A stretch of 64,000 bases of DNA from an uncultured Ruminococcus sp. (GCA_900538575.1 UPZA01000005.1:84567-148566); one strand, 5' to 3'; positions 44,301 to 53,916 are shown, counted from the first letter of the stretch. Numbers and translations are program-made. Notes: generated by a model not told the origin, from the letters alone.

Positions 44301-45773
44301 CGTAACGTTCCCCTCGGCGTCTGTTTCAGATTTCACAAGATTATTCGGGTAATATGAGAAAGATTTATACTTATCTTTTGATTCGGAATAGTTACCCTCA
44401 TATTCTTTTATCTTTCTGCCTAATCCATCGTATTCATATATTGTTTTAATAACATTTTCGCCTGATCCAAGACGTGTTACCGTAACATTATCAAATTTAT
44501 CATACTCATATTCTTTTACATAACCCTCAGGACTTATTTCCTTTGAAACCTGCAATTGTTTATTGTATTCATAGCGTGTACCGTTTGCAGATTTTGATAT
44601 ACCATTACCGTATATCCACTTTTCTTTGATTAATCCTTTGCCTAAACCGTCCTTATAATATTCATATTCGGTTATATTACCCTCAGGGTCTGTTGTCTTT
44701 TTAATCAGTCCGATAACTCCGCTTACATAGCTGTCTGCAAAATATTCATAGCTGGTTACTGCATAGCTGCTTTCGTGTTCGTTAATATATACTATCGGAT
44801 CAAAGTTATTTGCTGTAATATCATTTATTTCATTTTGAGTAAGAGCTTTCAGGCTTTTGGCCTCTTTGAGCAGAGTTACTCCGTCTGTATCATATGCATT
44901 TATTTCAGCATTACCCATTTCATCAACATAGGCAATAAGACTATTTTTATTATTGTAATTTGCTAAAGTTACCGTTCCGTCAGGATTTATAGTTTTAATA
45001 ACATTTCCGTTGCTGTCACGTTCATATTTTGTTACATTGCCCATAATGTCAGCGCTTTCAGCAACTTCATCATATTTATTTTCGCCGTTTATAAGATTAA
45101 ATTTTGATTTTTCAGCTTCATATGCTTTACCGTCAGCAGTTATCTTATTTGTATTTACTGTATATTTTTCATCATAATTATAACTATAAGTTTTTACTAT
45201 TTCATTACCGCTGTATTCTTTCGTTTCGGTATGCTTTTGAGACTTGTTATATTTATACTCCTGTTTCAGACCTGATGAATTAATTAAATAGTCTACCTCG
45301 CCATGAGAACGGTATTTAATCTGATCCGTTACTTCGTTATTAAAGTTTACTATCTTGTTTAATCTTCCATTTTCATCATATTCGTATTTTTCAACTGCAC
45401 CTGATACACTAACGGCAGAAACAAGTTGATTTTCAGAATTGTAATTGTATTTTACTGTACGGTCGCCTGTCACATCATCAATTTGAATTACACGGGGATG
45501 TTCAGTATCACTGCTGTAAGTTATAATGTATTTTCTACCCGTTGATTCTGTAACAGTCCGCTTATTATTCTGCTTGACTGAAACTTCAAGCTTATTTCCT
45601 GCACCATCCTCAACCTTGTACATTTCTCCGTTCGCATTGAAATAGTATTTCGACTGAGCTGCATTGGTTACAATATATTCGCTGCCGTTCTTTGCCATTG
45701 TACTGTGAGCGTTCAGGCATTCATAACCGCCGTTTCCATCGTCCTTAATCGTAGTATTAGACCCGTCCGGCAA
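41313..45773 (-). CDS. RHS/YD-repeat toxin, main C-terminal portion (gene broken upstream)
   Basis: 1486 residues of YD-repeat protein (recurrent GxxxxYxYDxxGN units), ending in the RHS core TIYLRARYYNPINGRFTSRD and NPVLGVDPSGHF. After that comes a linker and a C-terminal tip of about 100 residues, with RYADAVGIKDGKIVEIHQVG and PVSRERKAISDIEN, which looks like a PD-(D/E)xK nuclease toxin. The true frame continues upstream of this start to a TAA at 45855-45857 (27 codons, including GSFGIGWDFNID, normal for RHS). With the two fragments upstream it forms one ancestral secreted protein of about 2180 residues from a TTG at 47867. Confidence 0.88.
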   Translation of the reverse strand: MPDGSNTTIKDDGNGGYECLNAHSTMAKNGSEYIVTNAAQSKYYFNANGEMYKVEDGAGNKLEVSVKQNNKRTVTESTGRKYIITYSSDTEHPRVIQIDDVTGDRTVKYNYNSENQLVSAVSVSGAVEKYEYDENGRLNKIVNFNNEVTDQIKYRSHGEVDYLINSSGLKQEYKYNKSQKHTETKEYSGNEIVKTYSYNYDEKYTVNTNKITADGKAYEAEKSKFNLINGENKYDEVAESADIMGNVTKYERDSNGNVIKTINPDGTVTLANYNNKNSLIAYVDEMGNAEINAYDTDGVTLLKEAKSLKALTQNEINDITANNFDPIVYINEHESSYAVTSYEYFADSYVSGVIGLIKKTTDPEGNITEYEYYKDGLGKGLIKEKWIYGNGISKSANGTRYEYNKQLQVSKEISPEGYVKEYEYDKFDNVTVTRLGSGENVIKTIYEYDGLGRKIKEYEGNYSESKDKYKSFSYYPNNLVKSETDAEGNVTSYEYDVYGNVIKKTNSDGTVNITEYDGLQREKATYFKWKADAEKQILTSTTYEFAKNHSFDVYTALDSSSSKSCSGLKTIKTTYITADKQVVNETLTDFRGNAVIEKTNGETKSTSVYYANGQLARATDSLGNTTKYEYQSLNSLTKTYVPFNSNSDGSINYSITENQYDKNGNVILTKQTVQKQDSGNVKYSITQNKYNGYGLLSEVILSDGTVNGDKNITKYFYDRDQLKTKMYTGLSSENDTDYLITYYETDEWGRLIRTTDSAGYDSGLTVYDKSGNIIKTTDANGNVTTNTYDALNRLLTSNTVNSNDSSKNVSKSYTYDSMGRITQTVSNGLTTNTVYDDLGRKYTETESDGNGYAVFRGFFYEGVSQYVREEIVGQYHLLFYSDKTYEYDGEMRVVKVKESGNETASYTYDANGNKKSETLANGVVSTYTYNKANRITKLENKSGNTDISSYEYSYYLDGSDACKIHNESGIIETTSYEYDGLTRLTEEAVKVGNNTTDTYAYEYDDYGNRSKMTAAGTEDFVTEYSYVDSNGKYTALLQKEVKTVENEADENLITLNPASDVKQTVYTYDSNGNQIKKTANGKTETNTYDGLNQLIGFTDGETTASYAYNVDGLRYEKTVNGQTINHVWDGSKQIVADIIDGQFYEADCYIRGTNLVAKYNYRNGNKSEYTYYTQNAHGDVVNLTDSAGAVTKKYTYDAFGVEKNIDDSDTNAFRYCGEYYDAETGTIYLRARYYNPINGRFTSRDTALGNPADPLSLNLYTYCHNNPVLGVDPSGHFFETLLDVVGLVVDVVDFVKEPSVGGFVDIAWDIGGLLVPGVPGSYAGDAVEAVYDVTKAVDKAHDVKKAANAADAAGDLGKAAKKLDTASDAYKDIDRSTEVLQQGKKVPNQYGKKGCSEHRAEIDKAVDDMQKRGLDTATEYKFDTYGGYKNSRYADAVGIKDGKIVEIHQVGVSTKRGLPVSRERKAISDIENSTGINVTFHSYKRR

Positions 45774-45854
45774 AACAACCTGATAATACCCATCTGCGGG
45801 TATTATTATTCTGCTTACATCAATATTAAAATCCCAGCCTATACCGAAGCTGCC

Positions 45855-46529
45855 TTATTCATTGCTCATTGAATTATATGTTCTTATAAAATCCGATTGA
45901 ACACCCGGAGACTTTATACTGAAATCAATAAAAGACTTAGTGTAGTTTCCGGTTGCTATATGAACTCCGTCGCATATTTCCCAGCCTTTACGGTATAACG
46001 AATAATCAGGTTCGGATGGGTATTCCTCTTCAGGAAACCAAGGACGTATATTATATATTTCGTCAGAATATCCATAGGGGAAATAAACGCCTCCCATTTC
46101 GTATTCTTCATCAAAATAATCAAAATTCAAATGTCTGTTGGTAGTTGGGTTTCCGTTTTCATCTTCTACATATGTATATCTGTTATCCCAAAGGATAGTT
46201 TGTTGTCCGTATGGATAATAAAGGCTTATTACATGTTCTCCGCTGGAATAAACAGATTTTTCACCGGAGGCTTCATTAACTTCCCAAACGGGACCTTCAA
46301 AGTATATGGTACCATTTGTCCACTTGCCCTCCATATCTGTCAGAGTTATGTAATTCCAGTTTCCATAAATAGTTAACTGGCTTCCTGCCGTTGTCATAAG
46401 CAATGTGTCATAGCAATTTGCTTGTCCGAAGTTAAAATCTCCGCCTATTTCAACCGTTCCTCCGTTTAAATCAAATGTTTGTCCGGCATTGCCATCCCAA
46501 CCATCCGGTGAAGCAGTACGAAAAACCAA
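45855..46529 (-). pseudogene. RHS toxin gene, middle fragment
   Basis: 224 residues ending FIRTYNSMSNE at an in-frame TAA. Directly after the stop the same frame reads GSFGIGWDFNID, the usual start of the RHS repeat region, so this is a nonsense mutation rather than a gene end. Upstream, the frame joins the dockerin-bearing fragment only after a one-base correction near 46545. The segment holds a beta-helix-like part (GGTVEIGGDFNFGQANCYD). Confidence 0.85.
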
Positions 46530-46543
46530 ATTGTTATATACAA

Positions 46544-47867
46544 TCAGTCACCTGAATTAACATTAAGAAAAGCTCCCGTATTATTATTCCATAGATTAGG
46601 GTTATCTGTTGTAAATGACATACAGTCATAAACGGTAAGATAATAACCGTTTAAATCAAGGTTTCCGTCATGAAGATTAAAACTTCCGTCAACATAACAA
46701 TCGGCTGTCAATTTTATATTTTTCTTATAACTGTTTTCGGAAGTATATCCGGAATATTGAGTGCAATATTCTTTAAACCAATTATAATCTTCAATCGTTA
46801 TTGTCCTGTCCTCTGAATATATATCCATATATTCAAAGTAATTTAAAGATCTGCTTCTTAAATTCAATTTATCAGATAAATAATCTATGTCGTCTGAATT
46901 AACAACATTATCGCCGTTTAAATCCATCATATATAAAAAGGCTTCTGTAGAATTTAAGTATTCTGTATAAGCTGTTATATCTTCACTGTCTATAATGCCG
47001 TTCTGATTAACGTCTAAATGCGCTATATCTTCTGTTACTTCATAATTTTCATACAGTTTCAATATTTCAAGATCATTATTATCTATCAGCCAATCATCAT
47101 TAATATCCCATGCGGCAATCATTGTTACATCTACAGGATCAATCGAATTTAAATAGTCTGTCAGTTCGTCAATTTCCTCCTGAGTTATCGTACCGTCCCC
47201 ATTTAAATCACAACCCGGATTATAACCGTCATCTCCGGCATATGCACCGATGCAGCTCTGCACATACAATGCGTCGTCTTCTGTTATCTGTTCATCACTC
47301 CACTGATTTCCGTTATCCGCATTATATGTAGTATCACCCGGATACAGCATTTCCGGCTCTGCTTCCGTTCCTATTTGATACGCTCCCCAGCCCATGCCTT
47401 TATAAAATCTTGGCAAATAACCGTCGCATTCTATTTTTATATTTGTTTCGCTGCCTATGCTGCCGCTATTAATATAAAACCAACCATTTTCATTGGCTGT
47501 GGTTTCCGCTGCTAAGTCCCAGCCATCAAAAATCAGAATTTTTACTTTTGTCAAATCAGTGTTTGTTCCGTATTTACCAATAAATCCGGTAACAGCTAAG
47601 CTATCCGAAAAGCCTGTCGGAGCATTTGACATTAACGAAACCTCTGGAAAAGAAAAATAATCAATATTTCCGAATTCCTCTGTTTGTTCATAAAATTCCT
47701 GCTTCAGTTCATCAGCGTTTCCTGAAAGCTCAAGAGATTCCTTGACGTCCGCAATCGTTTCAGCATGAGCTATTCCCTGTGAGCTGCCGTCGCCGTAGAT
47801 AAGCGCTTGTCCAATAAACAGCACAGACAAAGCGCCTGAAAGCGCACGTTGAAAAATTTTTTTTCAA
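46544..47867 (-). pseudogene. RHS toxin gene, N-terminal fragment with signal peptide and dockerin-type repeats
   Basis: The strong site AGGAGGACG precedes a TTG at 47867 and a run of eight A; removing one A gives MKKIFQRALSGALSVLFIG, a good signal peptide leading into the 428-residue open frame (from 47830). This carries dockerin-like calcium loops (DLNGDGTITQEE, DVNQNGIIDSED, DLNGDNVVNSDD). The frame ends NVNSGD at 46544; adding one base gives GDLIVYNNLVFRTAS, which continues in the middle fragment. So this part has two lesions: the A8 run at 47857-47864 and a one-base loss near 46545. Confidence 0.85.
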
Positions 47868-48058
47868 TTTTTTCGTCCTCCTATAATTATCAATAATTTA
47901 TCATTAGAATAATAAACGGAAAATAATACCTATTATTTAATGATATAACATTATTATATATTTTGTATAAATATCTAACTGAGCTATCTTTTATTTGTGT
48001 AATTTTACCAATAAATTTCTAAAAGGCGGTTATGCCGCTTATGGCTGATAATTAATTT

Positions 48059-48090
48059 AAAGCGTGTATCTTATTCCAGATACACGCTTT
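48059..48090. terminator. Intrinsic terminator at the end of the ICE CHAP gene
   Basis: AAAGCGTGTATCT / AGATACACGCTTT, a 13-bp perfect stem with a six-base loop. It separates the ICE module from the RHS region. The rest of the 47868-48123 gap holds AT-rich promoter-like sequence that resembles the region upstream of the large VWA gene. Confidence 0.8.
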
Positions 48091-48099
48091 AATTTTCAG

Positions 48100-48125
48100 A
48101 CTTCGGTCCCAATGGAGCTGAAGTT
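48100..48125 (-). repeat. Palindromic repeat overlapping the CHAP stop codon
   Basis: ACTTCGGTCCC and GGAGCTGAAGT flank a short loop; an imperfect copy of the elements at 38915, 39199 and 39939. Here it overlaps the stop codon of the CHAP gene. Confidence 0.6.
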
Positions 48126-49722
48126 AATAATCAGGAACGCCGTACCCGAATATACAGCCGCTTCCTGCCTCGTAGCTTCCGCTTCGGCAGACGTCGCCGC
48201 TGTTTCCCTCTATCGTATAAACAGTTCCGTTTTCAGCGCGTTCCACTATACCAACATGATCTGAAATACCGTCGTTATCCCAATCGAAAAATATTATATC
48301 CCCCCGCTTCGGAATATAGCTGCCTGCGCGCCAACGGTCATGCTCCTGAAACCACATAATACCCTGCGAGCATGAAGCAAACTTAGGGAATACTCCCGTA
48401 TTTATATATCCGCACTGATCGGCGCACCACGAAACGAAACAGGCGCACCATTCAGTTCTTGTTTCAAAGCCGTACCACCGCCAGTAGATTTCTCCTCCCG
48501 TATTTCCAAGCTGTGATCTTGCAATTGCGGCTATATCTCCGTTTCCCGTTCCGTAATAATCATCTGAAACCCCTGACAGCACAGCTTCCCACATTTCATC
48601 GTATTCAGGACTTAAAAGCTCTTCAAGCTGCTGCGTCTGGGAATCGGTAAAGTCATATTCAAACGCCATTTCATCGGCGGTCTTTGACCTGATATTGATA
48701 TACAGGCAAATACGTTTTACGTTCTTTTTCTTTTCAACTGTTTTACCGTTTTTATCCTTCACCGTTTCAGTTACGGTTTCCGTAATTTCCCCCGTCCTGT
48801 AATCTATACTGTTCATTTCCCAAAAGATTGAATTAAGCTTTTTTATTTTTTCATCGTCAAGCTCTATAACGTCCTGAGCGGCCTCCGAATCGGAATCGGC
48901 AGCATAAACGGCGAAAAAGGCAAGCGTTTCTTTCCAATCGGCTTTATGACCTGTGATTTTTAAAATATCATGCTTATTGGAGCTTTGTATTCTTTGCAGC
49001 TCCGCGTTAAAATCCGCGTCTATCTCAGCGGCAATGACGGATATAGGCTTATCGTCGCTGCCGGAGTAAAAAATACCAAAGCCCGATCCGAATACCGCGG
49101 CCGTAAAGCTTATCAATATAACGACGGCTAATATGATCCAGCCTCCGGCAAGCAGTACGGTAACAGAGGTTTTTACAGCTCGTATTGCCTTTGCGGCAGC
49201 TTCCGCGGTTTTTCTTACCGCGGCTTTTGTTTTGCCCGTCCCGCCTCTGACCGCCTTTGATATGCGCTGTGAACGTCTTGCGGCTTCAGCGTATTTCCCT
49301 GCCGCTTCCGCCGACCGTTCTGCTGTCTTTACTGCGTTTTGATTGGTCCTGACAGCTCTGCCGGCGGTTTTGACCTTATCTCCCGAACGCCTGAAATCCT
49401 TATTTTCCGGCGATACCTGCGGCTGTTTCTTAACGTCGGCGGGATCTGAAAGCTTTTTATCCCATCGGCAGGTTTTGCTTTTTTGCAGACTTCGCTTTGC
49501 GTCCGCCGTATATTGAACAGCCGATTTTCCGGCTTTAAGCGGCGTCAAAGCCGCTTTTTTCATTTTATCGGTATAAATAACTGATACGTCAGCCTCAGGA
49601 TGTCCGGCGTCAGCCTTATCCTTTGTTCTGATCATATCATGTACTATTCTTCCGCTGTTTCTGACCGATCTGTCCAGCGTCTTTATATTCCTGCATATCT
49701 TTTTGGTTTTGATACGATCCAT
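48124..49722 (-). CDS. Conjugation-associated CHAP peptidoglycan hydrolase
   Basis: A protein of about 532 residues: a basic N-terminal region, one membrane segment (VLLAGGWIILAVVILISF), a 200-residue linker with lysine-rich stretches and a C-terminal CHAP amidase/endopeptidase domain. The nucleophile is in RTEWCACFVSWCADQCG, the His in DGISDHVGIVERA and the final polar residue in YTIEGNSGD. In ICEs of the PrgI/VirB4 type this wall hydrolase opens peptidoglycan for the mating channel. The start at 49722 (GGAGGTGTCGG upstream) overlaps the previous gene by 86 bases. Confidence 0.9.
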   Translation of the reverse strand: MDRIKTKKICRNIKTLDRSVRNSGRIVHDMIRTKDKADAGHPEADVSVIYTDKMKKAALTPLKAGKSAVQYTADAKRSLQKSKTCRWDKKLSDPADVKKQPQVSPENKDFRRSGDKVKTAGRAVRTNQNAVKTAERSAEAAGKYAEAARRSQRISKAVRGGTGKTKAAVRKTAEAAAKAIRAVKTSVTVLLAGGWIILAVVILISFTAAVFGSGFGIFYSGSDDKPISVIAAEIDADFNAELQRIQSSNKHDILKITGHKADWKETLAFFAVYAADSDSEAAQDVIELDDEKIKKLNSIFWEMNSIDYRTGEITETVTETVKDKNGKTVEKKKNVKRICLYINIRSKTADEMAFEYDFTDSQTQQLEELLSPEYDEMWEAVLSGVSDDYYGTGNGDIAAIARSQLGNTGGEIYWRWYGFETRTEWCACFVSWCADQCGYINTGVFPKFASCSQGIMWFQEHDRWRAGSYIPKRGDIIFFDWDNDGISDHVGIVERAENGTVYTIEGNSGDVCRSGSYEAGSGCIFGYGVPDY

Positions 49723-50548
49723 CCGACACCTCCGGCATATATGATAAAGAACGGAAAGCATAACGCTTTCCGTCCTCTGAAAAGGAACTGTTCAGTATAG
49801 CTTTTAATTCTCTGTAAAATTCCCTGCTGCGAATGCTCTGTCCGTTTTCAATACGCCTTTTTTCATAATCAAACCTCATAGCAAGCTGCGGTACTGAATA
49901 ATCAGCCCTGAATCTTCGCCATGAATTCCTGTCGAGCATAGTAAGCTTATTCCATAAATGCGGAAAATATTCATGCAGCCGCCTGAGCTCGTCCAAGCCC
50001 TGCAAAGGACAGCACCAGCACGAAACACGCCTGAATATCTGATACAGACCGCCCCAGTCAAAGCCCTTTGAGTAACAGTAATCAAGACAGTCCTTCTCCG
50101 TCATTCCCCACTCCGCAAGCGGATAACAGGCGTCCCGAAGTCTCCGTGGCTCGTCCGCGGCTATTCCTATATACTCAATTACTTCATATTCCTTTTTCAG
50201 CCTCGCCAGATAACGGCTTGCTACCCTTGTTTTAAGCATGGCTGTGCACCATCTGTTCCGAGGTCCGGGCCAGCTCATTCCGTAATACTTGTTAAGCTTC
50301 GGATTTCTTCGCTTGGGGGTATATTCATAAAAATAGTATTCAAAGCTTTTTTCAGCCCTGAGCCTTATTACAGGCGTTTGTATATATTCCTCCAGCTTAT
50401 TTAAATGCTCGTAAAGCTGCGGAAATTCAAGTCCCGTATCGCAATAGATTATGAGATCGAGCGGTCTTTTTTCTTCCAGAAGCCTCAGCAGCATAGCGGT
50501 TGAATCCTTACCGCCCGAAAGGTGCGCAATATACAGCTTCGGTTTCAA
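49637..50548 (-). CDS. PAPS reductase-family (PP-loop) protein of the ICE
   Basis: 303 residues with the ATP-pyrophosphatase loop HLSGGKDSTAMLLRLLEE and DTGLEFPQLYEH, plus a cysteine cluster VSCWCCPLQGLDEL. Such PP-loop proteins are common next to virB4 in Firmicutes ICEs; their substrate is unknown and they are not sulfate-assimilation enzymes. The start overlaps the virB4 stop by four bases, and the 3' end overlaps the CHAP gene. Confidence 0.85.
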   Translation of the reverse strand: MKPKLYIAHLSGGKDSTAMLLRLLEEKRPLDLIIYCDTGLEFPQLYEHLNKLEEYIQTPVIRLRAEKSFEYYFYEYTPKRRNPKLNKYYGMSWPGPRNRWCTAMLKTRVASRYLARLKKEYEVIEYIGIAADEPRRLRDACYPLAEWGMTEKDCLDYCYSKGFDWGGLYQIFRRVSCWCCPLQGLDELRRLHEYFPHLWNKLTMLDRNSWRRFRADYSVPQLAMRFDYEKRRIENGQSIRSREFYRELKAILNSSFSEDGKRYAFRSLSYMPEVSDGSYQNQKDMQEYKDAGQIGQKQRKNST

Positions 50549-52875
50549 CGCTTCACCTCGTTTATTTTAGTAGTCATCAGCCTGTAGAGCTCCGTGTCCT
50601 TAGGAAATTGATTTTCAAAGGGTATAAGGGACTTGTTTACCTTTATAAGTCCATGCCCCGCATTAACGTCGGTTATATACGACATTTGCAGCTGTGAAAT
50701 ATTAAGGAGCTTTGCAAGCTCGGCTCTGTCAGTGGACGCCTGATTGAGCATAATTATAAACTCGGAGTTTGCAAGCATTGTCCTTGCCGTATGGCTTTGC
50801 AGCAGGTCGTCCACGTTCTGGGTAATGCCTGTGGCGAACGCGCCGTATTTACGGACGCGCTTCCAGAGAGTAAAAAGAAAGTTTGCGGAATATTCATGCT
50901 GAAACATCAGATAGATTTCGTCTATAAATATATATGTGGTTCTGCCCTTCGCACGATTGCGGCTTATCCGGTTAAGTATGCTGTCAAGCACCACAAGCAT
51001 ACCGATAGACTGCAATTGCTTACCAAGCTCCAGTATGTCGTAACAGATAAAACGGTTTTCCGTATCGACGTTAGTCTGCTTGGCAAACGTATTAAGCGAG
51101 CCTTCCGTAAATAATTCGATAGCAAGGGCGATTTCCTTTGCTTCCGGCTCGTCCTGATCCAGCAGCTCCCTGCGGAAACCCTGCAATGTAGGCGGCGTTC
51201 CCTGAAAGTTTCCCTGCTGATAGTAACGGTAGGTATTAGCCGTACAGCGGTCTATAATAGAACGCTGCTTCGCTCCTATCTCGGAGCCTATAAGCTGTTC
51301 GCACAGAGATAAAATAAATTCGCATTTTGCCGATACGGGGTTTGAATCGTCTCCGTAGTCCTTGTTTAGATCCATTGCGTTTATGTGATTGCGGCTTGTG
51401 GCGGATATATTTATCGCTTCTCCGTTCATTGCGTTTACAAGAGGATAATACTCTCTTTCGGGATCGATGAGAATTACGTCCGCGTTATTATCGGAAAGAA
51501 TAATACTTATTATTTCCTGTTTCGCCATTAAGGACTTACCGCTTCCCGACACTCCGAAAATAAACGAATTTCCGTTAAGAAGATTACGGCGGTTTGCTAC
51601 TATCATATTTTTGCTTATTACATTACGGGCGTAATATATGCCGTTGGAATGAGAAACCTCCTGCACTCTAAAGGGCATAAATACCGCAAGACTTTCGGTG
51701 GTCAGAGTTCTTAGCGCTTCTATCCGTCTTACTCCGAACGGGAGAGCCGTATTAAGTCCGTCAAGCTGCTGGTATCTTAAAACGCCAAGCTGACACAGGC
51801 TTTGCCTTGCCGAAGTAAGCAGCGCTTCCGTATCGCTGTTGAGCTTTTCCAAAGTATCGGCGGTATGCACAATAGTAATTACCGCAAACATCATTCTCTG
51901 ATTTCTGGTCGTAAGGTCGTCTAAAAATTCCTTGCTTTCCTTTCTCTGCTGTTCCATATCGTAAGGAACTACCGCCGAAAAATTATTGTTCCGATTCTGT
52001 TTTCTCTGCCAGTTCGTAATATTTGTTTCTACGCCTAAAAGGCGGTTTTCAACCTCTCTGACCGCTTCGTCCGTAGGGACCGGAATAATATCGATCGAAA
52101 GCATAAGACCGCAGTTTATTTCGCAGAGCTTGGCTATCATGTCGTCCCTTATATAGCTTGCGTATTCTTTTAGAAAAATCGTTCTGCCGTACCTGCCGCC
52201 TATCCTGAAATATCCGCTGTCAAACTCGGCTCCGTCAGGGGCGATATAGTCCTTAAAGCTGTGCCCTTTTTTTACCGCTTCCGAAAATTCAAACCTGAAA
52301 TCCGTTTCCTCCCCCGCTCTGTAAAAGTCATAAAATATTCTCATTCTCTCGTTTATATCAAGCTCCGTACATCTTGAGCCCAGACGCGAAAAATGCCCCG
52401 ACAGCTCCGCGCCGATACGGGCGAAATAGTTCCTTGATTCTTCAATGCTTTTTTTGGAGGCAGAAACCGTTATATATTTATCCTGCACAACGGCGTTAGC
52501 TCCGGACGCTTTGTCAAGCAGCATTTGATTGTATTCTTTCCTGTACTTGTCAAGACCGTCGCCGCGGCAGGCTATCAGAATGTTTTTCTCTAAATCCTTT
52601 TTATTAAGGCGTCTGTTGTTTAAGGTTATCTTTGTTACCGCTGTGCTGTCAAGAGAATTAAGAAGCTCGCAGTATTCAAGGAACATGGCCTCCTGATCCT
52701 CTTTTCCCGCAACGCTGTAATTAATATCCTCAAACTTAAAGGTCTTTGAATATTTTCCGTCGGCGTAAAATATGCCGTCCTGCCATACCGTCTTGACAGG
52801 TATAATATCCTGAACGCTTCTCGGAATTGCAAACCTTACCTTTTCATGCCTCTTTATATTTTTCAGTGTTTTCAT
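50545..52875 (-). CDS. VirB4/TraE-type conjugation ATPase
   Basis: 776 residues; powers the type IV secretion channel. Walker A GVSGSGKSLMAKQEII lies near residue 440, Walker B in TTYIFIDEIYLMFQHE, followed by RKYGAFATGITQNVDDLL and FIIMLNQASTDRAELAKLL. Intact. Coupled to prgI upstream (four-base overlap) and to the PAPS-reductase-like gene downstream. Confidence 0.94.
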   Translation of the reverse strand: MKTLKNIKRHEKVRFAIPRSVQDIIPVKTVWQDGIFYADGKYSKTFKFEDINYSVAGKEDQEAMFLEYCELLNSLDSTAVTKITLNNRRLNKKDLEKNILIACRGDGLDKYRKEYNQMLLDKASGANAVVQDKYITVSASKKSIEESRNYFARIGAELSGHFSRLGSRCTELDINERMRIFYDFYRAGEETDFRFEFSEAVKKGHSFKDYIAPDGAEFDSGYFRIGGRYGRTIFLKEYASYIRDDMIAKLCEINCGLMLSIDIIPVPTDEAVREVENRLLGVETNITNWQRKQNRNNNFSAVVPYDMEQQRKESKEFLDDLTTRNQRMMFAVITIVHTADTLEKLNSDTEALLTSARQSLCQLGVLRYQQLDGLNTALPFGVRRIEALRTLTTESLAVFMPFRVQEVSHSNGIYYARNVISKNMIVANRRNLLNGNSFIFGVSGSGKSLMAKQEIISIILSDNNADVILIDPEREYYPLVNAMNGEAINISATSRNHINAMDLNKDYGDDSNPVSAKCEFILSLCEQLIGSEIGAKQRSIIDRCTANTYRYYQQGNFQGTPPTLQGFRRELLDQDEPEAKEIALAIELFTEGSLNTFAKQTNVDTENRFICYDILELGKQLQSIGMLVVLDSILNRISRNRAKGRTTYIFIDEIYLMFQHEYSANFLFTLWKRVRKYGAFATGITQNVDDLLQSHTARTMLANSEFIIMLNQASTDRAELAKLLNISQLQMSYITDVNAGHGLIKVNKSLIPFENQFPKDTELYRLMTTKINEVKR

Positions 52876-53207
52876 TTTTTACTGCCTTTCATCAGATTGA
52901 TATAATAAAAATTATCCGCTTTAAACGGCAGACGTTTAGGCGTTATTATCTCGCTTTTGAGCCACGCGATAAAAAAGCGTTCCGCAGTCATGCCGTTGTA
53001 CTTTATGAAGCCCAGAGCCGCAAACGGAGCCGCGCAAAGTACGCATACCCACGACACCGTTTCCGTACCGAGCGCGTCTTTTAAAAGAAAATATGCCGCC
53101 GCTGCCGCCGCGCAGGCAATAACGGAAAAAACGAGCTGCCTTAAAGACAGCCCGAAAAATACGCTTTCCGTATAATCCCGTATTTCCTTATTTATTTTTA
53201 CTTCCAC
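52872..53207 (-). CDS. PrgI family membrane protein
   Basis: 111 residues, two hydrophobic segments (LRQLVFSVIACAAAAAAYFL and VSWVCVLCAAPFAALGFI), starting MEVKINKEIRDYTESVFFGL. This is the PrgI protein encoded immediately before virB4 in Firmicutes ICEs, a small inner component of the mating channel (VirB3-like position). A VirB6-like gene is normally next upstream; here it is missing. Confidence 0.9.
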   Translation of the reverse strand: MEVKINKEIRDYTESVFFGLSLRQLVFSVIACAAAAAAYFLLKDALGTETVSWVCVLCAAPFAALGFIKYNGMTAERFFIAWLKSEIITPKRLPFKADNFYYINLMKGSKK

Positions 53208-53286
53208 CTTTAACTCCTTTCAGGTTCCTTTTTGGCTTTAAGCTGGATTTTTCGTATATCGCTTCCGTCTGACGGCTGCAAAAAGC

Positions 53287-53916
53287 TTATACGGGGCTTG
53301 CGGCGTAAATTGCGTTAGCGTTAAGCTGTCTCTGCCAAGCCTTGTTATATCTCGACCAGCGGAAACCGTTTGATTTAAGAACGCCTCGCTGTTCCTCCGA
53401 GGGAATTTCGTCAAAGAACAGCTGCAATCTGTTTTCATCGGTGTTGGGAACAGCTTTTCCGCCCTCAAACTCCCATCCTGCAAAGCCAACTTCCTTCCGG
53501 ATCTCCAATGCGGCGATTCGCTTTTTCAAACGGTTGATTTCAGCATTGTTATTTGAAAGTTCGTAGGGAGCATAGGGAGCGGTTATCCACGAATAACTGT
53601 TTTTTACTCCCTCGTCGATCTCCGCCGCTTTTTCATCAGAAATACCCTCAAAACCTTTCATTGTACCGTTTTTGCGGTAGTAGGCATTTACCGTTTTCAT
53701 ACGGTTTTGAAAATTTTGCAGTTTTTCCAACTTGTCTTTCAGCTTTGTAACCGCTTCGGGATCGTCGCTTGATATGGCGTTGTTGTTTTCAGCGGCTTTT
53801 GCTTTCTGCTCATAATATTCAGCCTTTTTCTGAGCCTCGATCGAATTGTCCATTGCCTTAGCCGCCCTGTTACGGTAGTTTTTATCCGACTTATAGCTGT
53901 AATGATCCGGCATCAT
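53287..53916 (-). CDS. ICE accessory protein with DUF3560-type repeats
   Basis: 209 residues: SYKSDKNYRNRAAKAMDNSI, a coiled-coil middle (VTKLKDKLEKLQNFQNRMK), and a C-terminal LKSNGFRWSRYNKAWQRQL that recurs in many ICE and plasmid polyvalent proteins. It is probably cytosolic and accessory to transfer or anti-defence; function not established. The start follows AAAGGAGG and lies inside the end of the truncated ArdC-like gene. Confidence 0.7.
   Translation of the reverse strand: MMPDHYSYKSDKNYRNRAAKAMDNSIEAQKKAEYYEQKAKAAENNNAISSDDPEAVTKLKDKLEKLQNFQNRMKTVNAYYRKNGTMKGFEGISDEKAAEIDEGVKNSYSWITAPYAPYELSNNNAEINRLKKRIAALEIRKEVGFAGWEFEGGKAVPNTDENRLQLFFDEIPSEEQRGVLKSNGFRWSRYNKAWQRQLNANAIYAASPV

Noticed and set aside
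49637..50548. DndC-type DNA phosphorothioation gene
   Set aside because: It has the PP-loop, but no dndB, dndD or dndE genes are near, and the CWCCPLQ-type cysteine cluster is that of ICE-associated PAPS-reductase-like proteins.
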